In this document: positions 17,970 through 26,461 of the stretch, in pieces
Position numbering within the stretch: position 1 is the first letter of the stretch
Layout: each line of letters begins with the position of its first letter
DNA from: Lentisphaerota bacterium
GTDB lineage: Bacteria; Verrucomicrobiota; Lentisphaeria; Victivallales; Victivallaceae
Reading direction: 5' to 3'
Assembly: GCA_015061625.1 (NCBI GenBank)
Contig: SUWG01000004.1
Span: forward strand, 86,225 to 150,224
Length of the DNA stretch: 64,000 bases
Notes under the pieces: generated by a model
Database searches by the model: none
Told to the model about the DNA's origin: nothing
What the model saw: only the letters and a program-made list of their open reading frames with translations
Program-made: the position numbers and the translations under genes

Positions 17970-18851
17970 TCACTCAATATTCTGTATTTGTTCGCGGATC
18001 TTTTCCATTTCCGCCTTGAAAGCCACCACCAGCACCGAAGCTCCGGCAACAGCCGCTTTATTTCCGAGAGTGGTTATCTCTCTGAAAATCTCCTGCGCCA
18101 GAAAATCCATATTACGGCCGACCGCCTCCCCGGCATCAAGAAATGCCCGGAACTGCTGAAAATGGCTGGACAAACGGGTCAGTTCTTCTGTCACATCGCC
18201 TTTATCCACATAAAAAAGCACCTCTTTCAGCAAAGCCGGATCATCGGCAGTGACTGGCAATTTTTCCTCTGCAAGACGGCTCATGATCCGTTGTTTGGCA
18301 AGCTCCGGATAGCCGGAAGTCATATCTGATAATTCCTTATGCCACTGTTCCAATTTTTCCAGACGGCTCAAAAGATCTTTTTTAAGCGTTTCCCCCTCGA
18401 TACTGCGCATACGCATAAAATCTTCCAACGCATTGCGCAAAGCGGTTTCAAACGCCACGGTCAACTCGGTCTGATCATCCTCCTGCACCGGTTGAGTCAC
18501 GACACCGGGAATGGTCAGTAAAGTTTCCACGGCCACTTCCGGAGCCATATTGGCCCGACTGCGGGCGGCATGACATTCGCGGATCAACTTATCCAACAAT
18601 GCCGAATCAACTTCCCAATGTGCAGATTGCCGGCTGGAAGTATTCAAGGCACAACGCACCTGTACCGAACCGCGGGAAATCGCCGCTGAAATCAACTTAC
18701 GTCCATTGATTTCCATAGCCGCCAAATCCTGCGGCATGGAAAAACGCACTTCCAATTGTTTACGGTTTACAGATGATATCTGTACAGTCACTCTGGTTCC
18801 ATCGGCACAAACGCTCTCACCTTTGCCGAATCCGGTCATACTCAAAAGCAT
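17970..18851 (-). CDS. yicC: YicC-family endoribonuclease
   Basis: A 293-residue YicC-family protein, a cytoplasmic endoribonuclease family linked to small-RNA turnover and stress. The N-terminal MLLSMTGFGKGE is the family signature, SSVNRKQLEVRFSMPQDL corresponds to its conserved SVN-K/R-LE strand, and GDVTEELTRLSSHFQQFR and the terminal GRNMDFLAQEIFREITTLGN match the catalytic C-terminal region. AGGAG lies 7 bases before the chosen ATG (18851); a longer frame to 18878 has no such support. It begins one base after the lipoprotein stop (TGATATG) and its own stop overlaps or adjoins cysE. Confidence 0.94.
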   Translation of the reverse strand: MLLSMTGFGKGESVCADGTRVTVQISSVNRKQLEVRFSMPQDLAAMEINGRKLISAAISRGSVQVRCALNTSSRQSAHWEVDSALLDKLIRECHAARSRANMAPEVAVETLLTIPGVVTQPVQEDDQTELTVAFETALRNALEDFMRMRSIEGETLKKDLLSRLEKLEQWHKELSDMTSGYPELAKQRIMSRLAEEKLPVTADDPALLKEVLFYVDKGDVTEELTRLSSHFQQFRAFLDAGEAVGRNMDFLAQEIFREITTLGNKAAVAGASVLVVAFKAEMEKIREQIQNIE

Positions 18852-18852
18852 A

Positions 18853-19644
18853 TCAATTCTCCTCTGCGGCAGTTTCACTTGCCGGCAAGGCTTCCAAACC
18901 CTGTTCCGGAGTCATGACGACTGCAACGACATATTCATCCAATTCGGTTTTATCCATAATTTGAACCAACCGGACATTCCAGTTTTTCATTCCACGGTCA
19001 GCCAGACCGGCGAAGACGATGGCTTTACCATCATTCAACAGCCACACCAGAGAATACTGGATTTTTTCAGCGGCTCCACTGCGGAGTTTTTCAACATCCA
19101 CCTCGTCAAGTTCGCCCTGCGGGTCAAAATTCAACTCAAACGCGGTTCGCATAAGATAGGGAAATGTAAAGCGCACTGTATTGATATCCTCACTGGACAT
19201 ATCAGCATAAAAACCGTTATTTTGAGCATAACTTCTCGCCGCTCCGGCAGGAGCAAACAACACCGGAGTATGGCTGTCGTAATCGCGGATCAGTATCCGG
19301 TTGGGCTGCCAATCATCCATTCGCGGTCCGGAAACACCAAAGACCATATAGAGATCATCCCTGCCGGGAATGAGCCATGTCACACAAATCTGCCGCAATT
19401 CAGTGGAAAGATGTTCTTTTACGTTATGGCCGCCGGCACTGCCCAACACCGGAGCGTGCAACAAAACCGGAGCATTGAAGCGGATAAAATTGATTTCTTC
19501 TGAAGTCAAATCTCCGCGATTATCCATAACATACTTTCTGGCCCGATCGATGGCTTGACTCTGATAATGAATATCAGAACGGCATCCGGCAACAAATCCG
19601 GCCACAACCAGCGCAAAAACGATCCTGTAAATCATAATTTTCAT
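18853..19644 (-). CDS. Lipoprotein with an internally duplicated domain
   Basis: A 263-residue protein starting MKIMIYRIVFALVVAGFVAGC: a lipoprotein signal with lipobox VAGC. The mature part contains two similar ~110-residue halves: DLTSEEINFIRFNAPVLLHA against DMSSEDINTVRFTFPYLMRT, then WLIPGRDDLYMVFGVSG against WLLNDGKAIVFAGLA, each followed by a W-x-(4)-R-x(3)-D segment. No named family recognised. The start could instead be the ATG at 19635, which is better spaced from AAGGA. It leads the yicC-cysE-yggS-panE operon, an unexpected position for an envelope lipoprotein. Confidence 0.75.
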   Translation of the reverse strand: MKIMIYRIVFALVVAGFVAGCRSDIHYQSQAIDRARKYVMDNRGDLTSEEINFIRFNAPVLLHAPVLGSAGGHNVKEHLSTELRQICVTWLIPGRDDLYMVFGVSGPRMDDWQPNRILIRDYDSHTPVLFAPAGAARSYAQNNGFYADMSSEDINTVRFTFPYLMRTAFELNFDPQGELDEVDVEKLRSGAAEKIQYSLVWLLNDGKAIVFAGLADRGMKNWNVRLVQIMDKTELDEYVVAVVMTPEQGLEALPASETAAEEN

Positions 19645-19719
19645 TTCCTTGCTTATACACAAAACTGTTGTCTTTCATATAAAGATATCATTTCCTTTTG
19701 AAAAGTTCAATCTCTTCAG

Positions 19720-19747
19720 TTGATTTTTGAAAAAAAAAGACTATTTT
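19720..19747 (+). promoter_or_regulatory. Possible nadD promoter
   Basis: TTGATT (19720-19725), 16 bases, TATTTT (19742-19747), 34 bases before the nadD start, in the divergent gap with the lipoprotein gene. The gap is very A/T-rich, so chance matches are likely. Confidence 0.3.
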
Positions 19748-19781
19748 ATAGTAAAAAAACAGCATTCAGGATGATGAAACA

Positions 19782-20420
19782 GTGAAAAAAGTATTTTTCG
19801 GCGGCAGTTTTGATCCGCCGCATTACGGCCATCTCGGAGTTGCCAGAGCCGCTATATCTTCCGGCAGATGCGATGAAGTGGTGTGGTTTCCGGCGGCATC
19901 TCCACCACACAAGCTGCACACCCGGCGCGCTTCATTTGCCGACCGTTTCCACATGGTCGAATTACTCATTGCCGGAGAACCGGGCATGAGCGTTTCCGAT
20001 TTTGAAAACCGGATCGCTCTTTCACCGTCTTATACGATAGATGTGCTGGAAAAGTTGACCGCTGAAACCGGAGAAAAATTCGGTCTTCTGATTGGCGGAG
20101 ACAGTTTGCTTTCACTGCACACCTGGCACCGGGCAAAGGAACTGGTAAAAACGGTTGAATTGATCACCTATCCCAGAGCAAATTCCCCGGTTTCAGTCGA
20201 AAATTTGGAAAATTTCTGGGATAAAGATACCGCCAGAAAACTTTTCAACACTTTGCTTCCGGGAACTTTTTTTGAAATATCTTCAACAGAAGTGAAAAAT
20301 TCAATGGAAAAAAACGTATTCCGGCATCATATTATAGAGAAAGCAGTTTTTCCTGCTGAAATAGCTGATTATATCCGGAAAAAAGGACTTTACCCGACCG
20401 GAAACATTGAGAAAGGATAA
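19782..20420 (+). CDS. nadD: Nicotinate-nucleotide adenylyltransferase
   Basis: A 212-residue nucleotidyltransferase joining nicotinate mononucleotide and ATP to form deamido-NAD. GGSFDPPHYGHL near the N-terminus is the HxGH ATP-binding motif; WFPAASPPHK and the SSTEVKNSM motif (ISSTxxR-like) are family hallmarks, with LLIGGDSLLSLHTWH between. The start is a GTG (19782); the nearby ATGs at 19771 and 19774 are out of frame. It forms an operon with rsfS two bases downstream, a common bacterial pairing. Confidence 0.95.
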   Translation: MKKVFFGGSFDPPHYGHLGVARAAISSGRCDEVVWFPAASPPHKLHTRRASFADRFHMVELLIAGEPGMSVSDFENRIALSPSYTIDVLEKLTAETGEKFGLLIGGDSLLSLHTWHRAKELVKTVELITYPRANSPVSVENLENFWDKDTARKLFNTLLPGTFFEISSTEVKNSMEKNVFRHHIIEKAVFPAEIADYIRKKGLYPTGNIEKG

Positions 20421-20422
20421 TT

Positions 20423-20776
20423 ATGACGTTGGAAAAGACCAGAATGGAAAAAGCCGAAGAACTGGCGAATTTCTGCATTCAGTGTGCAGAAGACAAAAAA
20501 GCCGAAAATCCGGTATTGATCAAATTGCCGGAAACTTCCGGTGTAGCGGATTACTTTGTCGTGCTTACCGCCAATTCTGAACCGCATTTGCAGGCTCTTG
20601 CCCATCACCTTGAGCGTCAGGTCAGAGATGTTTTCCAACAGCGGGTTCTTTCCGGAGATGACAACAATCCGGGCGGTTGGATACTGCTTGATTTCAATAC
20701 AGTCATCGTTCATCTGATGCTTCCGGAAATACGGGACAAATATCAGTTGGAAAATCTCTGGGGCGGCAAACGCTGA
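20423..20776 (+). CDS. rsfS: Ribosome silencing factor RsfS
   Basis: A 117-residue RsfS/Iojap protein that binds L14 on the 50S subunit and blocks subunit joining when nutrients fall. Motifs: VLIKLPETSGVADYFVVLTA, QALAHHLERQV and GGWILLDFNTVIVHLMLPEI with the typical terminal YQLENLW. AAAGGA lies 5-6 bases before the ATG, inside the nadD end. The nadD-rsfS order is a widely conserved neighbourhood. Confidence 0.96.
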   Translation: MTLEKTRMEKAEELANFCIQCAEDKKAENPVLIKLPETSGVADYFVVLTANSEPHLQALAHHLERQVRDVFQQRVLSGDDNNPGGWILLDFNTVIVHLMLPEIRDKYQLENLWGGKR

Positions 20777-20798
20777 CAGCTGCGGAGCAAAAACGATC

Positions 20799-21440
20799 AT
20801 GAAACACTTCTCGCAATGGGACGAATATCAATGGGAAAATGAGATCCGCAGGCACGAAAACAATGTGGCCTGTTTTTTTCAGGATCTTGTTTATTGCCTT
20901 GATCTGCCCATTGGCGATGTATTGTTTGATCCCCTCGCCTCTCCGGCGGCAGAAACCAATACCGATCCGGTCAGTGCCAAACGCTCCAATGCTCTGCGTC
21001 AATGGATGAGTGAGCATGGCGAATTTGAAGACGGGGAAGATGACGATTATCAATCATCCGATGCCGAACCGCGGCACCCGGTATGTTTTTCCTGTGTAGA
21101 TGCCCTTGATGCGATGGCGGTGCAATGGAATCAATTTGCTGCAACGATTGAAAAAGAAAATATTTTTGAATTTGCCCTCGGCATAAATTGTGCATTCGGC
21201 AAACTGCTTGCCCGCACAGCAGACTTCACCGAACCGGGGGAAGAATGCACAACACCACTGTTGATAACGTTGGGCAAACGGGCGATCAACGATTTGGAAG
21301 ATCTGGTTGACCGTCTTAAAGAATGCAGCAGCGTTTTCCCGGGAAATATGATTTTCTCTGATTTGGTGGCGCGCCTTGCTGTCGTGCGGGATCAATTAAC
21401 AGCACAACTGCACACCCTGCGAACTGCCGCGAACCGGTAA
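20799..21440 (+). CDS. Hypothetical protein, third gene after nadD-rsfS
   Basis: A 213-residue soluble, acidic and predominantly helical protein that I do not recognise. Residues ~62-85 are very acidic (EFEDGEDDD), followed by a helical C-terminal half (ALDAMAVQWNQFAATIEKEN; LEDLVDRLKEC). Five cysteines are scattered, without a metal-site pattern. Start at the ATG 22 bases after rsfS; GGAG lies 12 bases upstream. Probably co-transcribed with nadD-rsfS. Its 3' end overlaps a reverse-strand frame by 49 bases. Confidence 0.65.
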   Translation: MKHFSQWDEYQWENEIRRHENNVACFFQDLVYCLDLPIGDVLFDPLASPAAETNTDPVSAKRSNALRQWMSEHGEFEDGEDDDYQSSDAEPRHPVCFSCVDALDAMAVQWNQFAATIEKENIFEFALGINCAFGKLLARTADFTEPGEECTTPLLITLGKRAINDLEDLVDRLKECSSVFPGNMIFSDLVARLAVVRDQLTAQLHTLRTAANR

Positions 21441-21862
21441 AAATTCTTTCCGGGGTTGATCATTTGTGAATCAGAAAATTCCATAAAGAAATCAAAGAGC
21501 GGATTTGCCTGCCGGAAGTAAGCATAAGCCGTCTCGATCGATCTGCGGATACTGTCGCGCTTCCGGATCCGGCGCACTTCTTCGGCAATAACGACGGCTT
21601 CGGCGGGTGATACATCATCGACGCTGTAAAGTTCTTTGAGTTTGGCGACCAGATATTCACCGTCCAATTCGTCATATTGGGAAACAAAAGGCTTCATCAT
21701 ATCGACCAGCCTTTTAGTGCGCAACTCCATTTCCGGGTTGACGCTCTGCCGGCTTGACTTTCCATCATTTTGTGCTATATTAGCGTTTGGATCGGTGATA
21801 TTTCCGGATGAGACGTTATGAGCCCCGGTTTCTGTTTTTCTATCAGAGTAAAAATTTATCAC
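21392..21862 (-). CDS. Hypothetical protein (possible)
   Basis: A 156-residue reverse frame. From residue ~45 it has good protein character: MELRTKRLVDMMKPFVSQYD, then VSPAEAVVIAEEVRRIRKRD (amphipathic helix) and YFRQANPLFDFFMEF. The longest start is a GTG at 21862 without ribosome site; the Met at 21730 is an alternative, and the first 44 residues look low in structure. Convergent 49-base overlap with the forward gene 20799-21440. No family recognised. It lies downstream of a gene fragment on the same strand, so this whole patch may be decaying. Confidence 0.45.
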   Translation of the reverse strand: MINFYSDRKTETGAHNVSSGNITDPNANIAQNDGKSSRQSVNPEMELRTKRLVDMMKPFVSQYDELDGEYLVAKLKELYSVDDVSPAEAVVIAEEVRRIRKRDSIRRSIETAYAYFRQANPLFDFFMEFSDSQMINPGKNFYRFAAVRRVCSCAVN

Positions 21863-21892
21863 CGATCTGTTTTTATCGTTTTTCTGTAAAAA

Positions 21893-22084
21893 TCAATACC
21901 GTACCCCATCCGTTCTTCCACTTGCTCTGGCAGCACGGTAAAGCACACTGGCAATATCATCATCGGTCAGGTGATGTACGAGCCATCCGCGCTGCCGGAG
22001 ATAAAGCCGGATCCGGCTGATGAGCAGCTTGAACCAATTTGGGCGGTCAGGCTGATAGCCGGTGGCGACGAGAAAGAAAATGGC
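21893..22084 (-). pseudogene. 5'-truncated gene fragment behind the DMT transporter
   Basis: Immediately after the transporter stop the same reverse frame stays open for 63 codons and reads like real protein: YQPDRPNWFKLLISRIRLYL, then QRGWLVHHLTDDDIASVLYR and AARASGRTDGVRY. There is no ATG, GTG or TTG start and no ribosome site, so it looks like the C-terminal end of a lost gene. No homologue recognised. Competing frames on the forward strand have poorer character. Confidence 0.35.
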
Positions 22085-23005
22085 TTAAAGACAGATGCCT
22101 GCAACGCCACACAAGCAAAGGAGCAACGCAACGATTTGCATTGCAGAACGTTTTTCATGTAAAAATATCACCGAATAGAACTCAAATATAAGCAAACATG
22201 AACAAACCATAACCGGATAAGCAATTGCTCCGGCATCAATATCCGCTAAAATATTCATTCCCGGATAAAGAAAAAGAAAGGAAAAAATCAGATTGGAAAA
22301 TCCTCCCAATGCCGCCATCCACCAAACCTTGTGATTTTTTAATTGCCCGATGATCAAGCCGGAAAAATTCCGCAACTGCCGGATTCTGACCAGAATACAC
22401 CCGAACAACAATCCGAGAGCAAATGCCGCAGTACGCCACATTGACGGTATAGAATCCGCTTCCGGAAAATAAGAGGGCAGATTGCTCAATATCTGGCAGA
22501 CTCCCGTCGCCAGAAAAGCCAGCAATGCCGTAAATTTCCAATTCCCGAAGTTGCCGTTTTTTTCATCTTTGCCCCCAAACATTATCAAACTGGTAATGAT
22601 CAGTAAAAAAGCAACTCCTCTAACCCAGCCGAGAGGTACACCGAAAAAAATAATACCAACGGCAAAGGGGAAAACAAATCCGGATTGAGTCACCGTCCAA
22701 ACAATGCCATTCGGCCCTTTCTGCATAGCCTTGGACATGAATTCCAGTTGAAAATAATTCACTATACCGCAAAGCACCAAAACGCCGAATCCGATCAGCC
22801 AGCCACTCAAGGCAGCCTGCGGAATACCCATAATGCAAGCAATAATGCCACTGCATAAAAACTCGATCCCGGTACAGATAAAGAGCAAACCGGTAACATC
22901 AATTCCTTCTTTAGGGGCTTTACCCATCAAATAACCAAAAACAGTCCATCCGGCGCCGACCATGACCATTGAACCGACGCCCCAAAGCAACTCAAGATTA
23001 TTCAT
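22085..23005 (-). CDS. DMT-superfamily transporter (EamA-like)
   Basis: A 306-residue inner-membrane protein with about ten hydrophobic segments in two halves, the arrangement of the drug/metabolite transporter superfamily. The segments begin at MNNLELLWGVGSMVMVGAGW and end at IVALLLCLCGVAGICL; GLWGNG-type pseudo-repeats are not obvious, so the substrate cannot be assigned. TGGGA lies 5 bases before the ATG at 23005, favouring this over the in-frame ATG at 23011. It follows the Kef-type antiporter by 25 bases in the same direction and may share its transcript. Confidence 0.8.
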   Translation of the reverse strand: MNNLELLWGVGSMVMVGAGWTVFGYLMGKAPKEGIDVTGLLFICTGIEFLCSGIIACIMGIPQAALSGWLIGFGVLVLCGIVNYFQLEFMSKAMQKGPNGIVWTVTQSGFVFPFAVGIIFFGVPLGWVRGVAFLLIITSLIMFGGKDEKNGNFGNWKFTALLAFLATGVCQILSNLPSYFPEADSIPSMWRTAAFALGLLFGCILVRIRQLRNFSGLIIGQLKNHKVWWMAALGGFSNLIFSFLFLYPGMNILADIDAGAIAYPVMVCSCLLIFEFYSVIFLHEKRSAMQIVALLLCLCGVAGICL

Positions 23006-23030
23006 AATCATCCCATTGGTTGAAAAAAGT

Positions 23031-24398
23031 TCAGAGCAAGTTATCCTCTTTTACCACGCCAGGTACCTGATAATCAGTTTCATCAAAACTCTTTTTATTG
23101 CAGGAAAGCACCACCCGCACCAAAGACGGGATAGGCAAGGTTGTCACAATAGAAAGAATGATGATCGCATTAAAAAAGTTTTCATTCAGCAATCCCAGAT
23201 CTTTACCGATCGCCGCCGCCGCCAAAGTCGCAGACAACTGCGGCACTGTCATCAATCCGGCCGCCACGCCTTGAGCATTGTTGAATCCGCACAACCGCAT
23301 GGCAGCGTAACCGGAAACCATCTTACTGCCAATCAAACCGATGACCGTAAGAAGCACGATCATCCAACTGCCGGAGTTTTGAAATGCGGTAAAGTCAGTT
23401 TTCATACCGATCGAAACGAAAAGGAATGGAATCAAAAATCCATAACCGATACTTTCCATACGTTTGAAAAGCAGCATATCACGCTGCTGAACCACCTGTG
23501 ACAATCCCAAACCGGCAATAAATGCACCGACCACCAAGTTGATCCCCAGCAACTCACCGACGATCACGGTCGCAAGGATCACCAGCATAACAAAAGTGAT
23601 CAACACATCCTCGCCCGGATGAAAATACTTGAGCAAAAACTTGCCGGAATAATAAACCAGCACCATGGAAATAACCAGATATGCCAGCACTATCGCCAGA
23701 AACACCGGAACAAAACTATTTCCCAGAAAATCACTATTCATGTGATCAAAAATTGAAAGTGTACTGTTTACCACCGAATGGGATATCTGTATCGACTTGC
23801 GGTGCAACTGCACACTGACTGCCAGCAACACGATACTGGCAATGTCGGTGATCACCGTGGAAATCAACACCGCCGCTCCGAAACGGGTCTTACTCAATTT
23901 CAATTCCCGCATGACCGGAAAAACGATACCGACCGAGTGCGAAGCAAACAATGATGCATAAAGCAATTTACCGGCCAGATCTTCCGGTTGAAAATACCAG
24001 TAAACCCAATATCCGGCAACCGCCGGGATCAAAAAAGTGAAAATACTCAACGTAATCACCGGAGACCTCACCGATTTGATCAACTTGAAGTCGGCCTCCA
24101 TACCAGCCAACGCCATCAACAACATCAAACCGAGCGACCCCAAAGAATTGATAATGACATTGAAACTTTCCGTCGTCTGCGCCGCAGTGGCCGCTTCATT
24201 GCCCGGAGTGCCTAAAAAACTTAATGCGTTTGACAAAATTCCGACCAGATCCACACCGATCCCGGTGGGTCCGATAAGCATACCGACAACCAGCAATGAA
24301 ATAACCGTCGGGATTTTAAATTTTCTCAGTATAAACGGGATCAATCCCATCATACCGGTAAAAGCCAAAAACAATATTAAAAAAGCACCGTCATTCAT
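23031..24398 (-). CDS. Cation:proton antiporter, CPA2 / Kef-type
   Basis: A 455-residue membrane protein with 12-13 hydrophobic segments, characteristic of Kef/NapA-like monovalent cation:proton exchangers. Family patterns include FKIPTVISLLVVGMLIGPTG, LMLLMALAGMEADFKLIK, FASHSVGIVFPVMRELKLSK, ISTVITDIASI (conserved transport Asp) and IPFLFVSIGMKTDF. There is no C-terminal RCK/TrkA_N domain, so it is the short form without nucleotide gating. GGAG lies 10 bases before the ATG. Divergent from the DEAD-box helicase gene; likely role pH or Na+/K+ homeostasis. Confidence 0.88.
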   Translation of the reverse strand: MNDGAFLILFLAFTGMMGLIPFILRKFKIPTVISLLVVGMLIGPTGIGVDLVGILSNALSFLGTPGNEAATAAQTTESFNVIINSLGSLGLMLLMALAGMEADFKLIKSVRSPVITLSIFTFLIPAVAGYWVYWYFQPEDLAGKLLYASLFASHSVGIVFPVMRELKLSKTRFGAAVLISTVITDIASIVLLAVSVQLHRKSIQISHSVVNSTLSIFDHMNSDFLGNSFVPVFLAIVLAYLVISMVLVYYSGKFLLKYFHPGEDVLITFVMLVILATVIVGELLGINLVVGAFIAGLGLSQVVQQRDMLLFKRMESIGYGFLIPFLFVSIGMKTDFTAFQNSGSWMIVLLTVIGLIGSKMVSGYAAMRLCGFNNAQGVAAGLMTVPQLSATLAAAAIGKDLGLLNENFFNAIIILSIVTTLPIPSLVRVVLSCNKKSFDETDYQVPGVVKEDNLL

Positions 24399-24520
24399 TG
24401 TTTCAAATCTCCGCAGGTTACTGACAAAATAAACTCCAATTAATATAGGACATCCTTATCACTTTTTCAACCGGATTTACCCGATAAAATTGATACTTCT
24501 GCAAAAAAACGATTATCAAA

Positions 24521-24549
24521 TTGTTTTTATACCATTTCCGGTGTATATT
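24521..24549 (+). promoter_or_regulatory. Probable promoter of the DEAD-box helicase gene
   Basis: TTGTTT (24521-24526), 17 bases, TATATT (24544-24549), in the divergent gap 24399-24597, ~50 bases before the start. Confidence 0.4.
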
Positions 24550-24597
24550 ATGAAGATGATTATAGTTTTTTAACAACAGTAAAGTGAATATTGCATA

Positions 24598-26304
24598 ATG
24601 AATGATCTGCCGGAATTCCGTGCGCTCGGCATTGCTGATGAATTCATCCCTGCCCTGATCGCAAAAAATTTTCAATCCCCAAGTGCCATCCAGAGTTTGG
24701 CGATCCCGTTGCTCCTTTCCGGAGAAAAAGATCTCATCGGACAAGCCCTCACCGGCACCGGAAAAACAGCCGCATTCGGTCTGCCGGTCATTCAGACGAT
24801 CACTCCCGGACAAAGCAAACCGCAGGCATTGATCCTCTCGCCGACCAGAGAATTATCCATTCAAATCGCCGACGAATTACGTTCCCTCGCCGGAAACAAA
24901 CCTCTGCGCATCGTGCCGCTTTACGGCGGACAACTTATCACGATCCAAATGGATGAGTTGAAACGCGGGGTTGATATTGCCGTCGGCACCCCCGGCAGGA
25001 TCATGGATCTTTACCGCCGGGGAAAAATCGCCCTCGATGCCTTGCAGTTCGCCATTCTCGACGAAGCCGACGAAATGCTGGATATGGGATTTATTGATGA
25101 TATCCGGGAAATTCTGGCATTGACCAATCCGGATAAAAGAATGTTGATGTTCAGCGCGACCATGCCGCCGGAAATCATGGAGATCGCCGCTGAATTCATG
25201 CGTCCGGAATACGAGATCGCCCGCACCGGCAATGCCGGAGCGACCAACACCGACCTGACAGAACAATACTGGCATGAAGTCAAAAGAGAACATAAACTTC
25301 ACGCCCTCACCCGGCTGATCGATGCCAACAGTGACCTCTATGCCATGGTATTCTGCCGTACCAGAGCCGATGTCGATGAAGTCACCGAAAAACTGCACGC
25401 TCAAAATTACCGGGCGGAAGCTCTTCACGGTGAAATATCCCAGGCCCAGCGTCTGCGGGTCATCAATGGTTTCAAAAAACGCAAATTCCCGTTGCTGATA
25501 GCCACCGATGTCGCCGCCAGAGGCATTGACGTCAATGATCTTACTCATGTAATAAACTATTCTCTGCCGCAAAATTCAGAGATTTACATCCACCGCATCG
25601 GCCGTACCGGCCGGGCCGGAAGACACGGTGTTGCAGTATCATTCGTCACTCCGGGCGAAAAACGGAAACTTAAATTCATTGAAAAAGATATCGGCAATGA
25701 AATTCCGCGCCGGGAATTACCCACTGTCGCCGATATCATCGAAAACAAAAAACAACTTTTTGCAGAAAATATCGCACTTTTGCTGGAAACCGGCGAGGCT
25801 GAAGCATACCTCAATTTTGCCGAAGAACTCTGCACTCTGGGCAGTCATCCCGCAGAAGCTCTGGCGGCAATGCTCAAAATGCACTTTAAAAATGAGTTGC
25901 TTGCCGAAAGTTACCAGCAATTCAGCACTCCGGAGAAAAAAGATCAGAGCAATATGAAAAAACTTTTGCTCTTTGCCGGCAGAGCCGACGGCATAACCGT
26001 ACCGGAATTGCTCCGTGAAATCTGCGACCGTACCGGCATACGCAGTAATCAACTGGGCAAAATCATCTGCCGTGCCGATAAAACCTTTATCAATGCCGAA
26101 CCTGCCGATGCAGAAAAAATCCTCAAGGCGTTTGCCAAAGATAAAGAATGGCGTTTCAAATACGATGAACCATTGGAAAAGCGCACCGGCAAGCCAAAGG
26201 AAAAATCCATCCCGCGCGGGGAAAAACCGCCCAAAAAGAAAAAAGTAAAAACTCACAAACCTTTGCGTGAAGAATTTTTCAAGTGGATCGCTGATTCCGA
26301 ATAA
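24598..26304 (+). CDS. DEAD-box RNA helicase with DbpA-type RNA-binding domain
   Basis: A 568-residue ATP-dependent RNA helicase (DeaD/CshA type). Core motifs in order: Q-motif PSAIQSLAIP, Walker A ALTGTGKTAAFG, SPTRELSIQ, GTPGRIMD, DEADEMLDMGF, FSATMPPE, then the second RecA domain with VFCRTRADVDE, ATDVAARGIDV and HRIGRTGRAGR. Residues ~450-515 (KLLLFAGRADGITVPELLRE, then GKIICRADKTFINAE) match the DbpA C-terminal RNA-binding fold. The last ~50 residues are Lys-rich. Such proteins assist ribosome assembly, mRNA decay or cold adaptation. Monocistronic, with a branched hairpin downstream. Confidence 0.93.
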   Translation: MNDLPEFRALGIADEFIPALIAKNFQSPSAIQSLAIPLLLSGEKDLIGQALTGTGKTAAFGLPVIQTITPGQSKPQALILSPTRELSIQIADELRSLAGNKPLRIVPLYGGQLITIQMDELKRGVDIAVGTPGRIMDLYRRGKIALDALQFAILDEADEMLDMGFIDDIREILALTNPDKRMLMFSATMPPEIMEIAAEFMRPEYEIARTGNAGATNTDLTEQYWHEVKREHKLHALTRLIDANSDLYAMVFCRTRADVDEVTEKLHAQNYRAEALHGEISQAQRLRVINGFKKRKFPLLIATDVAARGIDVNDLTHVINYSLPQNSEIYIHRIGRTGRAGRHGVAVSFVTPGEKRKLKFIEKDIGNEIPRRELPTVADIIENKKQLFAENIALLLETGEAEAYLNFAEELCTLGSHPAEALAAMLKMHFKNELLAESYQQFSTPEKKDQSNMKKLLLFAGRADGITVPELLREICDRTGIRSNQLGKIICRADKTFINAEPADAEKILKAFAKDKEWRFKYDEPLEKRTGKPKEKSIPRGEKPPKKKKVKTHKPLREEFFKWIADSE

Positions 26305-26365
26305 TGTATTTGCGCCCACGGAACTGTTAAAGTTTTTATATGGCCCAAATCAATTTGATTTTCAG

Positions 26366-26443
26366 CCGTTAAATTTTCCCATGGAAACTTTTTCTCTTGC
26401 GGATGTTTTCTCCATCCATACGGAGAAAGAAAAATTTTAACGG
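26366..26443. terminator. Long branched inverted repeat between convergent genes
   Basis: Outer arms CCGTTAAATTTT (26366-26377) and AAAATTTTAACGG (26431-26443) pair with one bulge; an inner hairpin TTTCTCC (26407-26413) / GGAGAAA (26422-26428) sits inside. TTATTGTTTTTT follows on the forward strand. A bidirectional terminator is likely, though the interior is larger than usual. Confidence 0.5.
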
Positions 26444-26461
26444 TTATTGTTTTTTGCGGAC

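Noticed and set aside
21808..22162. Forward-strand small genes opposite the transporter tail
   Set aside because: They lack ribosome sites, and the reverse-strand frame has better protein character across the same bases.
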